A DNA stretch of 64,000 bases from the NCBI GenBank assembly GCA_041480065.1, contig JBGOZF010000006.1, positions 27,029 through 91,028 on the forward strand, in the 5' to 3' direction. A program made the translations under genes and the position numbers. Of this stretch, positions 17,857-26,437 are shown piece by piece. The first letter of the stretch is position 1, and every line of letters starts with the position of its first letter. The notes beneath the pieces are model-generated. The model made no database searches, had not been told where the DNA came from, and worked only from the letters and a program-made list of their open reading frames with translations. The stretch comes from Fen-999 sp041480065 (lineage in GTDB: Bacteria > Pseudomonadota > Gammaproteobacteria > Burkholderiales > Rhodocyclaceae).

Positions 17857-19038
17857 TCAGCCGAGCTGGCCGGCGGCGCCAGCCAACCAGGTGACCAACG
17901 TCAGCAATGCGAGCCAGATCAGCGTGGCGCCGATGGCGCGCAGACGGTTCAGGGCAAAGGCTTGGCCAAACGCGCCCCAGGCGCCGATCACCCATATCGC
18001 GGCGATGAGCCAGACCAGCGACGCGACGACAGTCATGGCGATCGCCGGACCTTCCAGGGTGCTGTTCAGCAGCGTCTGAGCCCACAGCAGGCGGTCGTCG
18101 AGTCGGAAGGGCAGCCGGAAGATGGCCAGGTATCGGCTGAACACCTCGGCGTCGACGACCTGCATGCCCATCACGACGAAGAGTGTGCCGGCACAGAAAC
18201 CCAGCCAGGCGCCGCCGTAGATGTAGGCGAAGATCAGTGTCACCTGCCGGAAATCGGTGCGTGCGCCACACAGCCGCCAGGCCAGCGTCAGCGGCACCGA
18301 CAACAGCGTGATCATGATCAGGCCGAACAGCACGCCGACCAGAAGCCAGGAGATCGGCCGCGGCAGCCCGAGGCCGACGACCAAGGCCAGGTTCCCGAGC
18401 GCCACGCAGGCCAGCAGGAACAGGAAGGCGCGGACGTGGTCGAGCGCGTGGCCGGTCTGGCGCCGCGCGATCAGGCGCCGCGGATGGGTGCCAAGTTCCA
18501 GCATGTCGAGGGCGAAGCGGGCGAAGACATTCATGGTTTCGCCGCCGTCCCTGTCCAGCGCCGGCTGCTCGGACTCGATGGCGAACTGCGCCTGCAGACT
18601 CGCGATCAGGCGGTCGGCATCGTCGCGCCAGCGTGCCTCTGTCAACTCCACCGCCTGACAGCGCGAGAAAGCCTGCAGCGATGTCGGTAGCGACTCGGCC
18701 GGCGGCATTCTCGCCCCTTCGACCAGCACGGGAATTACCGGCACTTCGGCACGAAAGGCGGATTCGATCTCGAGGCGCACGAAATCGCCCGGCTCGTCCA
18801 GCCGACGTCGGCCCTGCTCATTGCGCGCATTCGCCCAGCCTGGCCCGACAACGGCGAGCACCACCGTCGATACGCCGATGGCGCGGTCGATCGTAGCGGC
18901 GAAATCGGCGCCGGCGACGATCGAGTCGTAGTCGCGAAACACCCGCTGCGGGCCGAAGTGTTGTTCGAGCCGGTCCGCGAGCCGGCCGGTGGCGCTCAAG
19001 GTGTCCTGCCGGCGGTAGGAGAGAAAGATGTCGGACAT
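17857..19038 (-). CDS. TIR-domain protein with C-terminal multi-pass membrane domain
   Basis: The protein has 393 residues. Residues 1-150 form a TIR domain: DIFLSYRRQD, RVFRDYDSIVAGADF, VVLAVVGPGW, and a Glu at 90 in FVRLEIESAF at the position of the catalytic Glu of TIR NADases. Residues about 200-390 hold five or so hydrophobic helices resembling a Yip1-type domain. Many bacterial TIR proteins act in anti-phage immunity by cleaving NAD+, but here there is no recognisable sensor partner. Signalling at the membrane is the other possibility. A GGAGG lies 13 bases before the ATG. It is a stand-alone gene between prfC and oxyR. Confidence 0.85.
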   Translation of the reverse strand: MSDIFLSYRRQDTLSATGRLADRLEQHFGPQRVFRDYDSIVAGADFAATIDRAIGVSTVVLAVVGPGWANARNEQGRRRLDEPGDFVRLEIESAFRAEVPVIPVLVEGARMPPAESLPTSLQAFSRCQAVELTEARWRDDADRLIASLQAQFAIESEQPALDRDGGETMNVFARFALDMLELGTHPRRLIARRQTGHALDHVRAFLFLLACVALGNLALVVGLGLPRPISWLLVGVLFGLIMITLLSVPLTLAWRLCGARTDFRQVTLIFAYIYGGAWLGFCAGTLFVVMGMQVVDAEVFSRYLAIFRLPFRLDDRLLWAQTLLNSTLEGPAIAMTVVASLVWLIAAIWVIGAWGAFGQAFALNRLRAIGATLIWLALLTLVTWLAGAAGQLG

Positions 19039-19201
19039 GTCGAAGCCGTGGCCTCCAAACGCTGCGACGATACAATGAATATAGCATTGCAGTCACCTGT
19101 TTCGCGCCACAGTTTCGGCGTATGCTTTCCTCGATCTGCTTGGCGTTATGCCGTCGTAGTGACAATGCCGGTGTCCTTTGCCACCAGACAAGGAGACAGC
19201 C

Positions 19202-19330
19202 ATGATGGTCTGCAACTCTGGGCTCCGCCGCGGGGCTACGCCGTCTATGCGCCAGCGCCGCGACTTGGCGAGCATCTCGGCCGTTGCTGCTATATTTGAC
19301 CCAGCAAAATCGAAGTCTGTCCGACCATGA
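19202..19330 (+). CDS. Possible 42-residue upstream ORF coupled to oxyR
   Basis: ATG 19202 follows a good AAGGAGA site, and its TGA (19328-19330) overlaps the oxyR ATG (ATGA). The peptide starts MMVCNSGLRRG and has no recognisable domain. It could be a leader peptide coupling translation into oxyR, or chance. Low confidence. Confidence 0.3.
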   Translation: MMVCNSGLRRGATPSMRQRRDLASISAVAAIFDPAKSKSVRP

Positions 19331-20241
19331 CACTCACGGATCTCAAGTACATCGTCGCCCTTGCCCGCGAGCGCCACTTCGGGCGCGCCGCCGACAAGTG
19401 CTTCGTTTCCCAGCCGACCCTGTCGGTGGCGGTGAAGAAGCTCGAAGAGGAACTGGGCGTGATTCTGTTCGAGCGCTCGCCGCAGGAAGTGCGGGTGACG
19501 CCGATCGGCGAGCGCATCGTCGCCCAGGCCGAGAAGGTGCTGGCCGAGACGGCGCAACTGGCCGAGATCGCCGCCGCCGGCAAGAACCCGCTTGCCGGGC
19601 CGCTGCGCCTGGGCGTTATCTACACCATTGGCCCATGGCTGCTGCCGAAGCTGGTGCCGCTGTTGCGCGAGCGGGCGCCGGACATGCCGCTGCTGCTGGA
19701 AGAGAACTACACCCACCGCTTGCTGGAGCGGCTGAAGACCACTGAGCTGGATGTGGCGATCCTGGCACTGCCCATCGACGAGCCTGGGCTCGTCGCCCAG
19801 CCCGTGTATGACGAACTCTTCCGCGTCCTGGTGCCGGCGAGTCACGCCTGGACCAAGGAGAGGACGATCAAGCCGGCGAGCCTGCTCGACCAGCCGCTGC
19901 TGATGCTCGGCCGCGGCAACTGCTTCCGCGACCAGGTGCTGGATCTGTGCGCTGCGGCCGGCCGCGGCGGGCCTCAGGTCATGGAAGGCAGCTCGCTGGA
20001 AACCATCCGCCACATGGTGGCCTCCGGCGTCGGTATCACCGTCATGCCGGCTGCTGCGGTCGATGGCATTCCGAAGAACGATCCGCTGCTGCGCGTGCGC
20101 AACTTCGCCCAGCCCGAGCCGTCGCGTCGCGTCGGCATGGTCTGGCGCGCGAGCTTCCCGCGCCATCAGGCGATCGACTTGCTGCGGCGTTGTCTGCTCG
20201 ATTGCCATCTTCCCGGCACGAAAGCCGTCTCGACGAGATAG
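19327..20241 (+). CDS. oxyR: Hydrogen-peroxide-sensing LysR regulator OxyR
   Basis: The protein has 304 residues. An N-terminal LysR helix-turn-helix (about 1-60) contains GRAADKCFVSQPTLSVAVKK. The effector domain contains RGNCFRDQVLDLC, with Cys199 and Cys208 at the same positions as the redox pair of E. coli OxyR, so the disulfide switch is intact. It should activate peroxide defence genes. Downstream lie rubrerythrin, rubredoxin, a rubredoxin reductase and Dps, plausible targets. The ATG overlaps the stop of a possible leader ORF. Confidence 0.95.
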   Translation: MTLTDLKYIVALARERHFGRAADKCFVSQPTLSVAVKKLEEELGVILFERSPQEVRVTPIGERIVAQAEKVLAETAQLAEIAAAGKNPLAGPLRLGVIYTIGPWLLPKLVPLLRERAPDMPLLLEENYTHRLLERLKTTELDVAILALPIDEPGLVAQPVYDELFRVLVPASHAWTKERTIKPASLLDQPLLMLGRGNCFRDQVLDLCAAAGRGGPQVMEGSSLETIRHMVASGVGITVMPAAAVDGIPKNDPLLRVRNFAQPEPSRRVGMVWRASFPRHQAIDLLRRCLLDCHLPGTKAVSTR

Positions 20242-20447
20242 CTCCTCCCTATCGCAAGGCAGGGGAATGCAATTTCTCCTCTCCAGGGCAGATGCTGAGG
20301 CGTTGCTGGTGGCGGATCTGGTTTGAAGTCCGTCGATTGCGTACGGCTATCTATCGTATTGCGTAAAGTCATTGGAATAGCCTATCGCGACTCCCTACCA
20401 TGTGAAGCGTAAACCGACATTCATCAACCTGCTCAAGGAGACGCAAC

Positions 20448-20924
20448 ATGGCTGTGAAACCAGAATCCGTGACCATCAAGAACCTGGAAGCCGCTTTTGC
20501 CGGCGAGTCGATGGCCCACATCAAGTACCGCTACTTCGCCAAACTCTGCCGCGCCGCCGGCGACGAAGCCAGCGCCCGCACCTTTGAAGAAACCGCCGAC
20601 CAGGAAGTGGCGCACGCCTTCGGCCACCTCGACCTGCTCTTCCCCGCCGGCGACATGACGCCGGCCAAGTGCCTGCAATACGCCATCGACGGCGAGACCT
20701 ACGAGTACACCGAGATGTATCCGCAGTTCCGCCACGCCGCCGAAGCCGAAGGCCGCTCTGACGCCGTCGCCGAAATCGATCACCAGATCGAGGAATCGAA
20801 GGAACACGCGGCCCGTTTCGCGCAGACCCTGGCCAAGGCGGCCAAGCGTTTCGCGGCGCTGGCCAAGGTGGAAGAACGTCACGCCGGCCACTACGCGGCC
20901 CGGCTTGCTCAAGTGAATGCCTGA
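20448..20924 (+). CDS. Rubrerythrin (diiron domain only)
   Basis: The protein has 158 residues and is a ferritin-like four-helix diiron protein that reduces hydrogen peroxide in the cytoplasm. Metal ligands are visible in FAGESMAHIKY, ETADQEVAHA and, in the second half, AEAEGRSDAV and VEERHAGHY. The rubredoxin-like tail of classical rubrerythrins is missing from this protein, but a separate rubredoxin gene follows 27 bases later, so the electron donor is supplied in trans. AAGGAG precedes the ATG. First gene of the rubrerythrin-rubredoxin-reductase unit. Confidence 0.93.
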   Translation: MAVKPESVTIKNLEAAFAGESMAHIKYRYFAKLCRAAGDEASARTFEETADQEVAHAFGHLDLLFPAGDMTPAKCLQYAIDGETYEYTEMYPQFRHAAEAEGRSDAVAEIDHQIEESKEHAARFAQTLAKAAKRFAALAKVEERHAGHYAARLAQVNA

Positions 20925-20951
20925 CCCCCAATCGAGAATAGGAGAATCAAA

Positions 20952-21116
20952 ATGCGTACCTGGCTCTGTGTGGTTTGTGGTTTCATCTATGACGAAACGG
21001 CCGGCGATCCGGAACACGGCATCGCCCCAGGAACCCGCTGGGACGATGTGCCTGCGAACTGGTCCTGCCCGGATTGCGGCGTGGCCAAGGCCGATTTCGA
21101 AATGGTTGCGGTGTAG
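20952..21116 (+). CDS. Rubredoxin
   Basis: The protein is a 54-residue one-iron electron carrier. Two knuckles, CVVCG and CPDCG, supply the four Cys ligands around the conserved GIAPGTRWDDVPANWSCP. AGGAGAATCAAA precedes the ATG. The gene lies between rubrerythrin and a flavoprotein reductase (3 bases after its stop), which together form an NAD(P)H to rubredoxin to rubrerythrin peroxide-reducing chain. Confidence 0.95.
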   Translation: MRTWLCVVCGFIYDETAGDPEHGIAPGTRWDDVPANWSCPDCGVAKADFEMVAV

Positions 21117-21119
21117 ATC

Positions 21120-22265
21120 ATGAGCACGCCCGTCGTCATTCTCGGCAGCGGTCTTGCGGGTATCAGTGTCGCCCGCGAGCTGCGCAAGTTCGACGCGGCC
21201 GTGGCGATCACCCTCGTCACGGCCGACGACGGCACCTTCTACTCGAAGCCCATGCTTTCCAACGCGCTGGCAGCAGGAAAGACGCCGGCCCAATTGGCGA
21301 TGACGCCGGCCGTGACTCTTGCGGCCCAGTTGAAGGCGGAGATCCGGCCGCATACGCGGGTGACGGCGATCGCCACCGACCGGCGCGTCGTCGTCACGGA
21401 CGCGGGCGAGATCGGCTACGACAAGCTGGTGATCGCTCTCGGCGGCGAGCCCATCCGTCTGCCGCTGGAAGGCAACGGCGCGGCCGACGTGCTGTTCGTC
21501 AACAGTCTTGCCGACTACGCCCCGTTCCGCGAGCGGCTCAATGGGTGCCGCCGGGTGGCGATCCTCGGTGCGGGACTGATCGGTTGCGAGTTCGCCAACG
21601 ATCTCGTGACGACCGGTTTCGAAGTGGATGTCTTCGACATCGCGCCGCAACCCCTGGGCCGATTGCTGCCTGCGCAGACGGCGGAGTTCTTCCGCCGCAG
21701 GCTGGAGCAGGCGGGCGTGCGATTTCATTTCGGTTCGAGCATCGTCCGCGTCGAGCGGCAAGGCGAGTCCTACGCCCTGTGGGAAGCCAGGGGCGACCGC
21801 CACGACGCGGACCTGGTGCTCTCCGCCATCGGCCTCAAACCCCGGGTCGCGCTCGCCCAGGCGGCGGGGCTGAAGGTCAATCGCGGCATCGTCGCCGATC
21901 ATCGGCTGACTACATCAGTAGCGGACATCTACGCCGTCGGCGACTGCGCCGAAGTGGCGGGCCTCAATCTCCCCTTCGTGCTACCGATCATGCAGCAGGC
22001 GCGGGCGCTGGCGAAGACGCTGGCCGGAACAGCGACCGAGGTCAGCTATCCGGCGATGCCGGTGGTGGTGAAGACACCAGCCTGCGCGACGGTTGTCTGT
22101 CCGGCACCCGTGGGCGCACAGGGTCAATGGAACGAGGATGCAACGGCCGATGGGTCGAGGGCGCTTTTCGAGGACGCGGCCGGCATACCGATAGGCTTCG
22201 CCCTGGTGGGTGCGGCAAGTGCGGAAAAGCAGGCGTTGGTCAATGGAATGCCGGTCTGGTTGTAA
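21120..22265 (+). CDS. Rubredoxin-NAD+ reductase, FAD-dependent
   Basis: The protein has 381 residues and is a two-dinucleotide-fold flavoprotein. The FAD-binding start is VVILGSGLAGISVARELR, the NAD-binding GxGxxG is RVAILGAGLIGCEFANDL, and VADIYAVGDCAEV is the C-terminal FAD motif. Size and position right after rubredoxin support rubredoxin reduction over other pyridine-nucleotide disulfide oxidoreductases. It starts 3 bases after the rubredoxin stop, so it is co-transcribed. Confidence 0.9.
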   Translation: MSTPVVILGSGLAGISVARELRKFDAAVAITLVTADDGTFYSKPMLSNALAAGKTPAQLAMTPAVTLAAQLKAEIRPHTRVTAIATDRRVVVTDAGEIGYDKLVIALGGEPIRLPLEGNGAADVLFVNSLADYAPFRERLNGCRRVAILGAGLIGCEFANDLVTTGFEVDVFDIAPQPLGRLLPAQTAEFFRRRLEQAGVRFHFGSSIVRVERQGESYALWEARGDRHDADLVLSAIGLKPRVALAQAAGLKVNRGIVADHRLTTSVADIYAVGDCAEVAGLNLPFVLPIMQQARALAKTLAGTATEVSYPAMPVVVKTPACATVVCPAPVGAQGQWNEDATADGSRALFEDAAGIPIGFALVGAASAEKQALVNGMPVWL

Positions 22266-22307
22266 GATGACAGTGGCTTTGATCCAATCACAGCAAAGGA
22301 GAAGACC

Positions 22308-22796
22308 ATGAAAGCGAAGAAGGCCCCCTCAATCGACATCGGCATCTCCAACACCGACCGCGCGAGGATCGCGAAGGGACTGTCGGCCTTCCTCGCCGAC
22401 AGCTACACGCTCTACCTGATGACGCACAACTACCACTGGAACGTCACCGGGCCGATGTTCAACACCTTGCACCTGATGTTCATGGGCCAATATACCGAGC
22501 AGTGGACCGCGCTCGACCTCATCGCCGAACGCATCCGCGCACTCGGCCATCCGGCGCCCGGCACCTACAAGGAGTTCGTCAAACTCGCCTCGATCAAGGA
22601 AGGCGAGGGCGTGCCGAAGGCGACCGACATGATCCGCAACCTGGTGGCCGCGCAGGAAGCGACGGCGCGCACCGCGCGCAGCCTCTTCCCGCTCGTCGAC
22701 AAGGCCAATGATCAACCGACCATGGACCTGCTGACGCAGCGGCTGGAGATACACGAGAAGACCGCGTGGATGTTGCGCAGCCTGCTGGAAGAGTGA
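22308..22796 (+). CDS. dps: Dps family DNA-protecting ferroxidase
   Basis: The protein has 162 residues. Dps forms a 12-subunit shell that oxidises iron with peroxide and shields DNA. The ferroxidase-site signature appears as TLYLMTHNYHWNVTGPMFNTLH and GQYTEQWTALDLIAERIRALG in sections. AAAGGAGAAGACC precedes the ATG. It follows the rubrerythrin unit by 42 bases, so it may share its promoter; this fits OxyR control and peroxide and iron handling. Confidence 0.93.
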   Translation: MKAKKAPSIDIGISNTDRARIAKGLSAFLADSYTLYLMTHNYHWNVTGPMFNTLHLMFMGQYTEQWTALDLIAERIRALGHPAPGTYKEFVKLASIKEGEGVPKATDMIRNLVAAQEATARTARSLFPLVDKANDQPTMDLLTQRLEIHEKTAWMLRSLLEE

Positions 22797-22803
22797 TGTT
22801 GGT

Positions 22804-23811
22804 TCAGTGCCACTCGACCAGGGAGATGCCGAGGCCGAAGTAGTTGGCGTGGTGGTTGTAGTCGATCAGGCTCTCGGCGTAGCCGCTGAACCACTGGACA
22901 TGGCCGCGCAGATGCTCGTCGATCGGGAAGGCCCAGTCCAGGCGCAGCGAGCCGTGGCTGTGGCTGCCACCACGCAGCGAATGGCGGGCTTCGGCCGAGA
23001 ACACGTGGCCGCCGAGTACCCGGGTGAGCAGCAACTCACCGCGCCCGGCGTAATCGGCGACATCCGGATTGTCGTCGTTGGCGCCGCGATCGGGCAGCCG
23101 CCACCAGGGCCGCAGGGTCAGCGTCCAGTCGCCGCTTTCCAGCCCGACGGCGGCGATCGCGCGGTTCCAGCCACGCGACAGCGCACCGCCCTGGCCGTTC
23201 GATTGATGGTTGATGCCCAGGCTGGCATAGCGCGCGCTCATGCCCAGCAGGTCGAAGTTCGTGCGCCAGACGAACATGGCTTCCGGCTCGTAATTGGTTT
23301 CGCGGAACGGACGCGAATAGGCGCTGCTATAGACCTGCCAGCGCGAGGACTGCGTGTAGCCGATCCACAGGTCGCCGTTGTCGTTGAAGAGATCATCGGC
23401 GACCTTGGTCTTGAAACTGATCTGGAACTTCGCCTCGTTGTTGTCCGGCTTGCCCAATGTCGCTGCCGTGCCCCGCGTCGGGCTGTATGGCGTCGGATTG
23501 ACCTGGCTGGCATGGAAGACCGGCAGGAGATACACCGGCTTGTAGCGACGAACGCGGAAGAGTTCCGACTTGTCTTCGAGTTCCCAGGCCTCGTTGAGCA
23601 GCGACCGCGCAGGCGGCACGGAATCGGCCGCCTGCGCGACGGGCACCGCTTTGGCGGCTGCGCGACCGGACAAGCGGTCGTAGCAGGCGAGCCGGGCATC
23701 GTCGGCTTCGATCGTAGCGCAATCGGCGAGATTCTCGACGGCATGCGCCGACACGTTGATGGCCAGGAGTGCAGCCGCAAAGGCGAAATCCGGAAGCGTT
23801 GGTCTTGGCAT
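22804..23811 (-). CDS. pldA: Outer-membrane phospholipase A (OMPLA)
   Basis: The protein has 335 residues and is a 12-stranded beta-barrel that hydrolyses phospholipids in the outer leaflet when membranes are damaged. A signal peptide (about 1-25, ending AHAVEN) precedes a short soluble region and the barrel. The catalytic His-Ser pair sits in GINHQSNGQGG; the conserved Asn is probably in DDNPDVADYAG. The protein ends with an aromatic-rich strand (GLGISLVEWH). ATG 23811 gives the signal peptide; the 52-residue upstream extension is rejected. It is convergent with dps. Confidence 0.9.
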   Translation of the reverse strand: MPRPTLPDFAFAAALLAINVSAHAVENLADCATIEADDARLACYDRLSGRAAAKAVPVAQAADSVPPARSLLNEAWELEDKSELFRVRRYKPVYLLPVFHASQVNPTPYSPTRGTAATLGKPDNNEAKFQISFKTKVADDLFNDNGDLWIGYTQSSRWQVYSSAYSRPFRETNYEPEAMFVWRTNFDLLGMSARYASLGINHQSNGQGGALSRGWNRAIAAVGLESGDWTLTLRPWWRLPDRGANDDNPDVADYAGRGELLLTRVLGGHVFSAEARHSLRGGSHSHGSLRLDWAFPIDEHLRGHVQWFSGYAESLIDYNHHANYFGLGISLVEWH

Positions 23812-23987
23812 GGCCGTTCCTTGGTGATGCCCGATAGGTATCCCGGTCGGAGAGGCGCAAGTGTATCGCTGCCGCCGCCGGGCGGGCAACGGCACATTGG
23901 CCTTGACCCTGCCCGAGCCGTCGCGAATAATTCTCAACAGCGATTCCGCCGGTCGGCGGAAACCCAATTCCCTGCGGACACCGTCTC

Positions 23988-24416
23988 ATGCACGCACACG
24001 AAGACCTGAAAAGCGCCGGCCTCAAAGTGACCCTGCCGCGGATCAAGGTGCTGGAAATCTTCCGCACCGCGGAGACTCGGCACCTGAGCGCGGAGGACGT
24101 ATATCATCGCCTGGCCGGCCAGCAGGCCGACATCGGTCTGGCGACCGTCTATCGCGTGCTGACGCAACTGGAAGAGGCCGGCATGCTGGCGCGCAACAGC
24201 TTCAATGCCGGCAAGGCAGTCTACGAGCTCGACGAAGGCAAGCACCACGACCACCTGATCTGCCTCGGCTGCGGCCGTACCGAGGAATTCATCGACCAGA
24301 CGATCGAGAAACGGCAGAAAGCCGTCGCCGAGTCCTTCGGCTACACCCTGCGCGACCACCAGATGGCGCTCTACGGCTACTGCCCGGACTGCGCGGCCAA
24401 GCGCGCCAAGGGCTGA
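23988..24416 (+). CDS. fur: Ferric uptake regulator Fur
   Basis: The protein has 142 residues and represses iron-uptake genes when Fe2+ is plentiful. A winged helix (about 1-83, with HLSAEDVYHRL and ATVYRVLTQLEEAG) is followed by the metal-binding dimerisation domain with HHDHLICLGCG and a CPDC zinc site near the end. Directly downstream are iron-transport genes preceded by a candidate Fur box at 24466-24500, a likely direct target. I see no good Fur box in front of fur itself. Confidence 0.95.
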   Translation: MHAHEDLKSAGLKVTLPRIKVLEIFRTAETRHLSAEDVYHRLAGQQADIGLATVYRVLTQLEEAGMLARNSFNAGKAVYELDEGKHHDHLICLGCGRTEEFIDQTIEKRQKAVAESFGYTLRDHQMALYGYCPDCAAKRAKG

Positions 24417-24465
24417 TCCCGCACACCGACATTGACACGCTGACCGCAGCCCCGCCTCGTCGCAG

Positions 24466-24500
24466 TTGACAACGCGAATGCGAATCGGTATCGTTCGCAT
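24466..24500 (+). promoter_or_regulatory. Candidate promoter with overlapping Fur box for the FTR1 unit
   Basis: TTGACA (24466-24471) and TATCGT (24489-24494) at 17-base spacing form a good sigma-70 promoter. ATGCGAA (24478-24484) and TTCGCAT (24494-24500) are a perfect inverted repeat spanning the -10, resembling the NAT-rich Fur box. Bound Fur would block the promoter. The iron genes start 20 bases later. Confidence 0.6.
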
Positions 24501-24520
24501 ACACGACGACGGGAGGGCTC

Positions 24521-24856
24521 ATGAAAGATATTGCTGTTGGACTTGCGATCGCGTTGATCGCCTTGATGAGTTGCCAGGCCGCCTTTGCGGCCGATCATGA
24601 GGTTGAACTTGCGATCAGGAACAACCGCTTCGAACCGGCCGAGCTCCGGGTGCCGGCCGGGCAGAAGGTCCGCCTGGTGGTCCGGAACCACGATACAGCC
24701 GCGGAGGAGTTCGAAAGCCACGAACTCAACCGCGAAAAGGTCATCGCGGCAGGCGCCAGCGCCACGATCTACATCGGGCCGCTGAGCGCCGGGCGCTATC
24801 CTTTCTTCGGCGAGTTCCACGAGAGCACGGCGCGCGGCGCCGTGGTTGCGGAGTAG
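24521..24856 (+). CDS. Periplasmic cupredoxin-like protein of an FTR1 iron system
   Basis: The protein has 111 residues. A signal peptide (about 1-24, ending AAFAADH) is followed by a Cupredoxin_1 domain like the N-terminal domain of EfeO. The mature part is beta-rich (VRLVVRNHDTAAEEFESHEL). A full type-1 copper set is not obvious, so it may bind iron or copper loosely. It lies 3 bases before the FTR1 permease and behind the Fur box, so it probably delivers or oxidises iron for the permease. Confidence 0.85.
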   Translation: MKDIAVGLAIALIALMSCQAAFAADHEVELAIRNNRFEPAELRVPAGQKVRLVVRNHDTAAEEFESHELNREKVIAAGASATIYIGPLSAGRYPFFGEFHESTARGAVVAE

Positions 24857-24859
24857 ATC

Positions 24860-25678
24860 ATGTTTGGTGCCGCGATCATTGTCTTCCGGGAAGTGCTCGA
24901 AGCCGCGTTGATCATCGGCATCGTCGCGGCGGCGACGCGCGGCCAGCCGGGGCGCAGCCGCTGGCTGCTGGCCGGTGTCGTCGCCGGCATTGCCGCGTCG
25001 GCCGTCGTTGCGTCCTTGACCGGCCAATTGGCCAACCTTGCCGACGGTGCCGGCCAGGAACTCTTCAATGCCGGCGTGCTGGGGCTGGCGGTTGTCATGC
25101 TCGCCTGGCACAACATCTGGATGAGCCGCCACGGCCGGGAACTCGCGCGCGACGCAAAGCAGTTGGGTACGGATGTCGCCAGCGGCCGGCGCGCGATGTC
25201 GGCGATGACCCTGGTGGTGTCCCTGGCGGTTCTCCGCGAAGGCTCGGAAACGGCACTCTTCCTCTACGGCCTGTTCATCGGCGGCGACAACGCCAGGCTG
25301 GCGATACCGATCGGCGCCACGCTGGGCCTCGGTTTGGGAGCGTTCGCAGGATTCGCCTTGTACCAGGGCGTGCTGCGCATTCCCGCCAAATGGTTCTTTT
25401 CGGCCACCAGCGGAATGATTCTGTTGCTGGCCGCCGCCATGGCCAGCCAGTTTGCGCGCCTGCTCATCCAGGCCGACCTGCTGCCGAGCCTCGCGAGCCC
25501 GCTCTGGGACACTTCGTGGCTGCTCTCGAATGTGTCACCGCTCGGCAGCCTGCTGCACGTACTGATCGGCTATGACGCGGCGCCGGCCGGCATGCAGGTC
25601 GCGTTCTACGCGGCAACGATGATCCTGATCGCGACAGGCATGCGCCAGGCCAGGACCCTTCAAGCTTCGTCCTCCTGA
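24860..25678 (+). CDS. FTR1-family high-affinity iron permease
   Basis: The protein has 272 residues and seven or so membrane helices. Two REXXE iron-binding motifs are intact: REVLE at 10-14 and REGSE in VLREGSETALFLYG. This fits the EfeU/FTR1 permease of the inner membrane that moves ferric iron or iron freshly oxidised outside. The peroxidase partner EfeB is not present. It is third from the Fur box and coupled (3 bases) to the cupredoxin gene. Confidence 0.93.
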   Translation: MFGAAIIVFREVLEAALIIGIVAAATRGQPGRSRWLLAGVVAGIAASAVVASLTGQLANLADGAGQELFNAGVLGLAVVMLAWHNIWMSRHGRELARDAKQLGTDVASGRRAMSAMTLVVSLAVLREGSETALFLYGLFIGGDNARLAIPIGATLGLGLGAFAGFALYQGVLRIPAKWFFSATSGMILLLAAAMASQFARLLIQADLLPSLASPLWDTSWLLSNVSPLGSLLHVLIGYDAAPAGMQVAFYAATMILIATGMRQARTLQASSS

Positions 25679-25689
25679 AAGGAAGTCCC

Positions 25690-26424
25690 TTGAAAGCAAA
25701 TGCGCTGCTGTTGGCCGCAGGGGCTATGCTGACCTCGACTTATGCCGTCGCCGAACCGGCCGACTACGTCTATCAGCCTATGGTCGAATACGGCGAACGC
25801 GAGATCGATTTCAAGTTCGGCACCGCCGGCAAAGGCGACGCCCCGCGCGAGTCGGCCGCAAGTATCGGCTTCGGGTATGGCGCCAGAGAGTGGTGGTTCA
25901 CCGAGTTCTACCTCAAGTACAAACGCCAGAACGGCCAAGCCACCAAGTTCGATGCCGTCGAATGGGAGAACAAGTTCCAGCTCACGGAAACGGGCAAGTA
26001 TCCGGTCGACGTCGGCTTCCTGCTCGAAATCGAGCATCCGCAGGATCGAACGGAAGGCTGGGAAGTGAAGTGGGGGCCGCTATTCCAGACCGAGTTCGGC
26101 AAGATCCAGTTGAACTTCAATCCGCTCCTGCAGCGCAGCTATCGCAGCGACGTGCCTGCCGAAACCGAATTCAAGTACCAGTGGCAGGCGAAGTATCGAT
26201 GGAAGAGGGAGCTCGAATTCGGCGTCCAGGGCTTCGGTGAAACGGGGGAATGGAACCACTGGGCGGCGCGGGAAGAACGGAACCACCGTGTCGGCCCGGC
26301 GGTCTTCGGCAAGCTTCCGCTTGGCGGCAGACAGGCAATCCAATACAACGCGGCCTGGTTGCTGGGCGCATCGAAAGCAGCACCCGACCATACGCTACGC
26401 ATGCAGATCGAATACGAGTTCTGA
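25690..26424 (+). CDS. Putative outer-membrane beta-barrel protein of the iron unit
   Basis: The protein has 244 residues. TTG 25690 follows AAAGGAAG and opens a signal peptide (about 1-21, ending AVAEPAD). The mature part is rich in alternating aromatic and charged strands (EWWFTEFYLKYKRQNG) and ends in Phe (MQIEYEF), as barrel proteins do. I know no precise function; a porin or iron-sensing role is inferred only from its place 11 bases behind the FTR1 gene. Confidence 0.8.
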   Translation: MKANALLLAAGAMLTSTYAVAEPADYVYQPMVEYGEREIDFKFGTAGKGDAPRESAASIGFGYGAREWWFTEFYLKYKRQNGQATKFDAVEWENKFQLTETGKYPVDVGFLLEIEHPQDRTEGWEVKWGPLFQTEFGKIQLNFNPLLQRSYRSDVPAETEFKYQWQAKYRWKRELEFGVQGFGETGEWNHWAAREERNHRVGPAVFGKLPLGGRQAIQYNAAWLLGASKAAPDHTLRMQIEYEF

Positions 26425-26437
26425 CGATGTGCGGCCG

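Noticed and set aside
16625..18079. Long plus-strand frame opposite prfC
   Set aside because: Mirror reading of a highly biased gene; RF3 motifs fix the true frame.
20340..20390. OxyR binding site before rubrerythrin
   Set aside because: CTAT and ATAG words are present, but their spacing does not match the four-part OxyR motif.
22807..24009. Long plus-strand frame opposite pldA
   Set aside because: No family resemblance; OMPLA active-site motif is on the minus strand.
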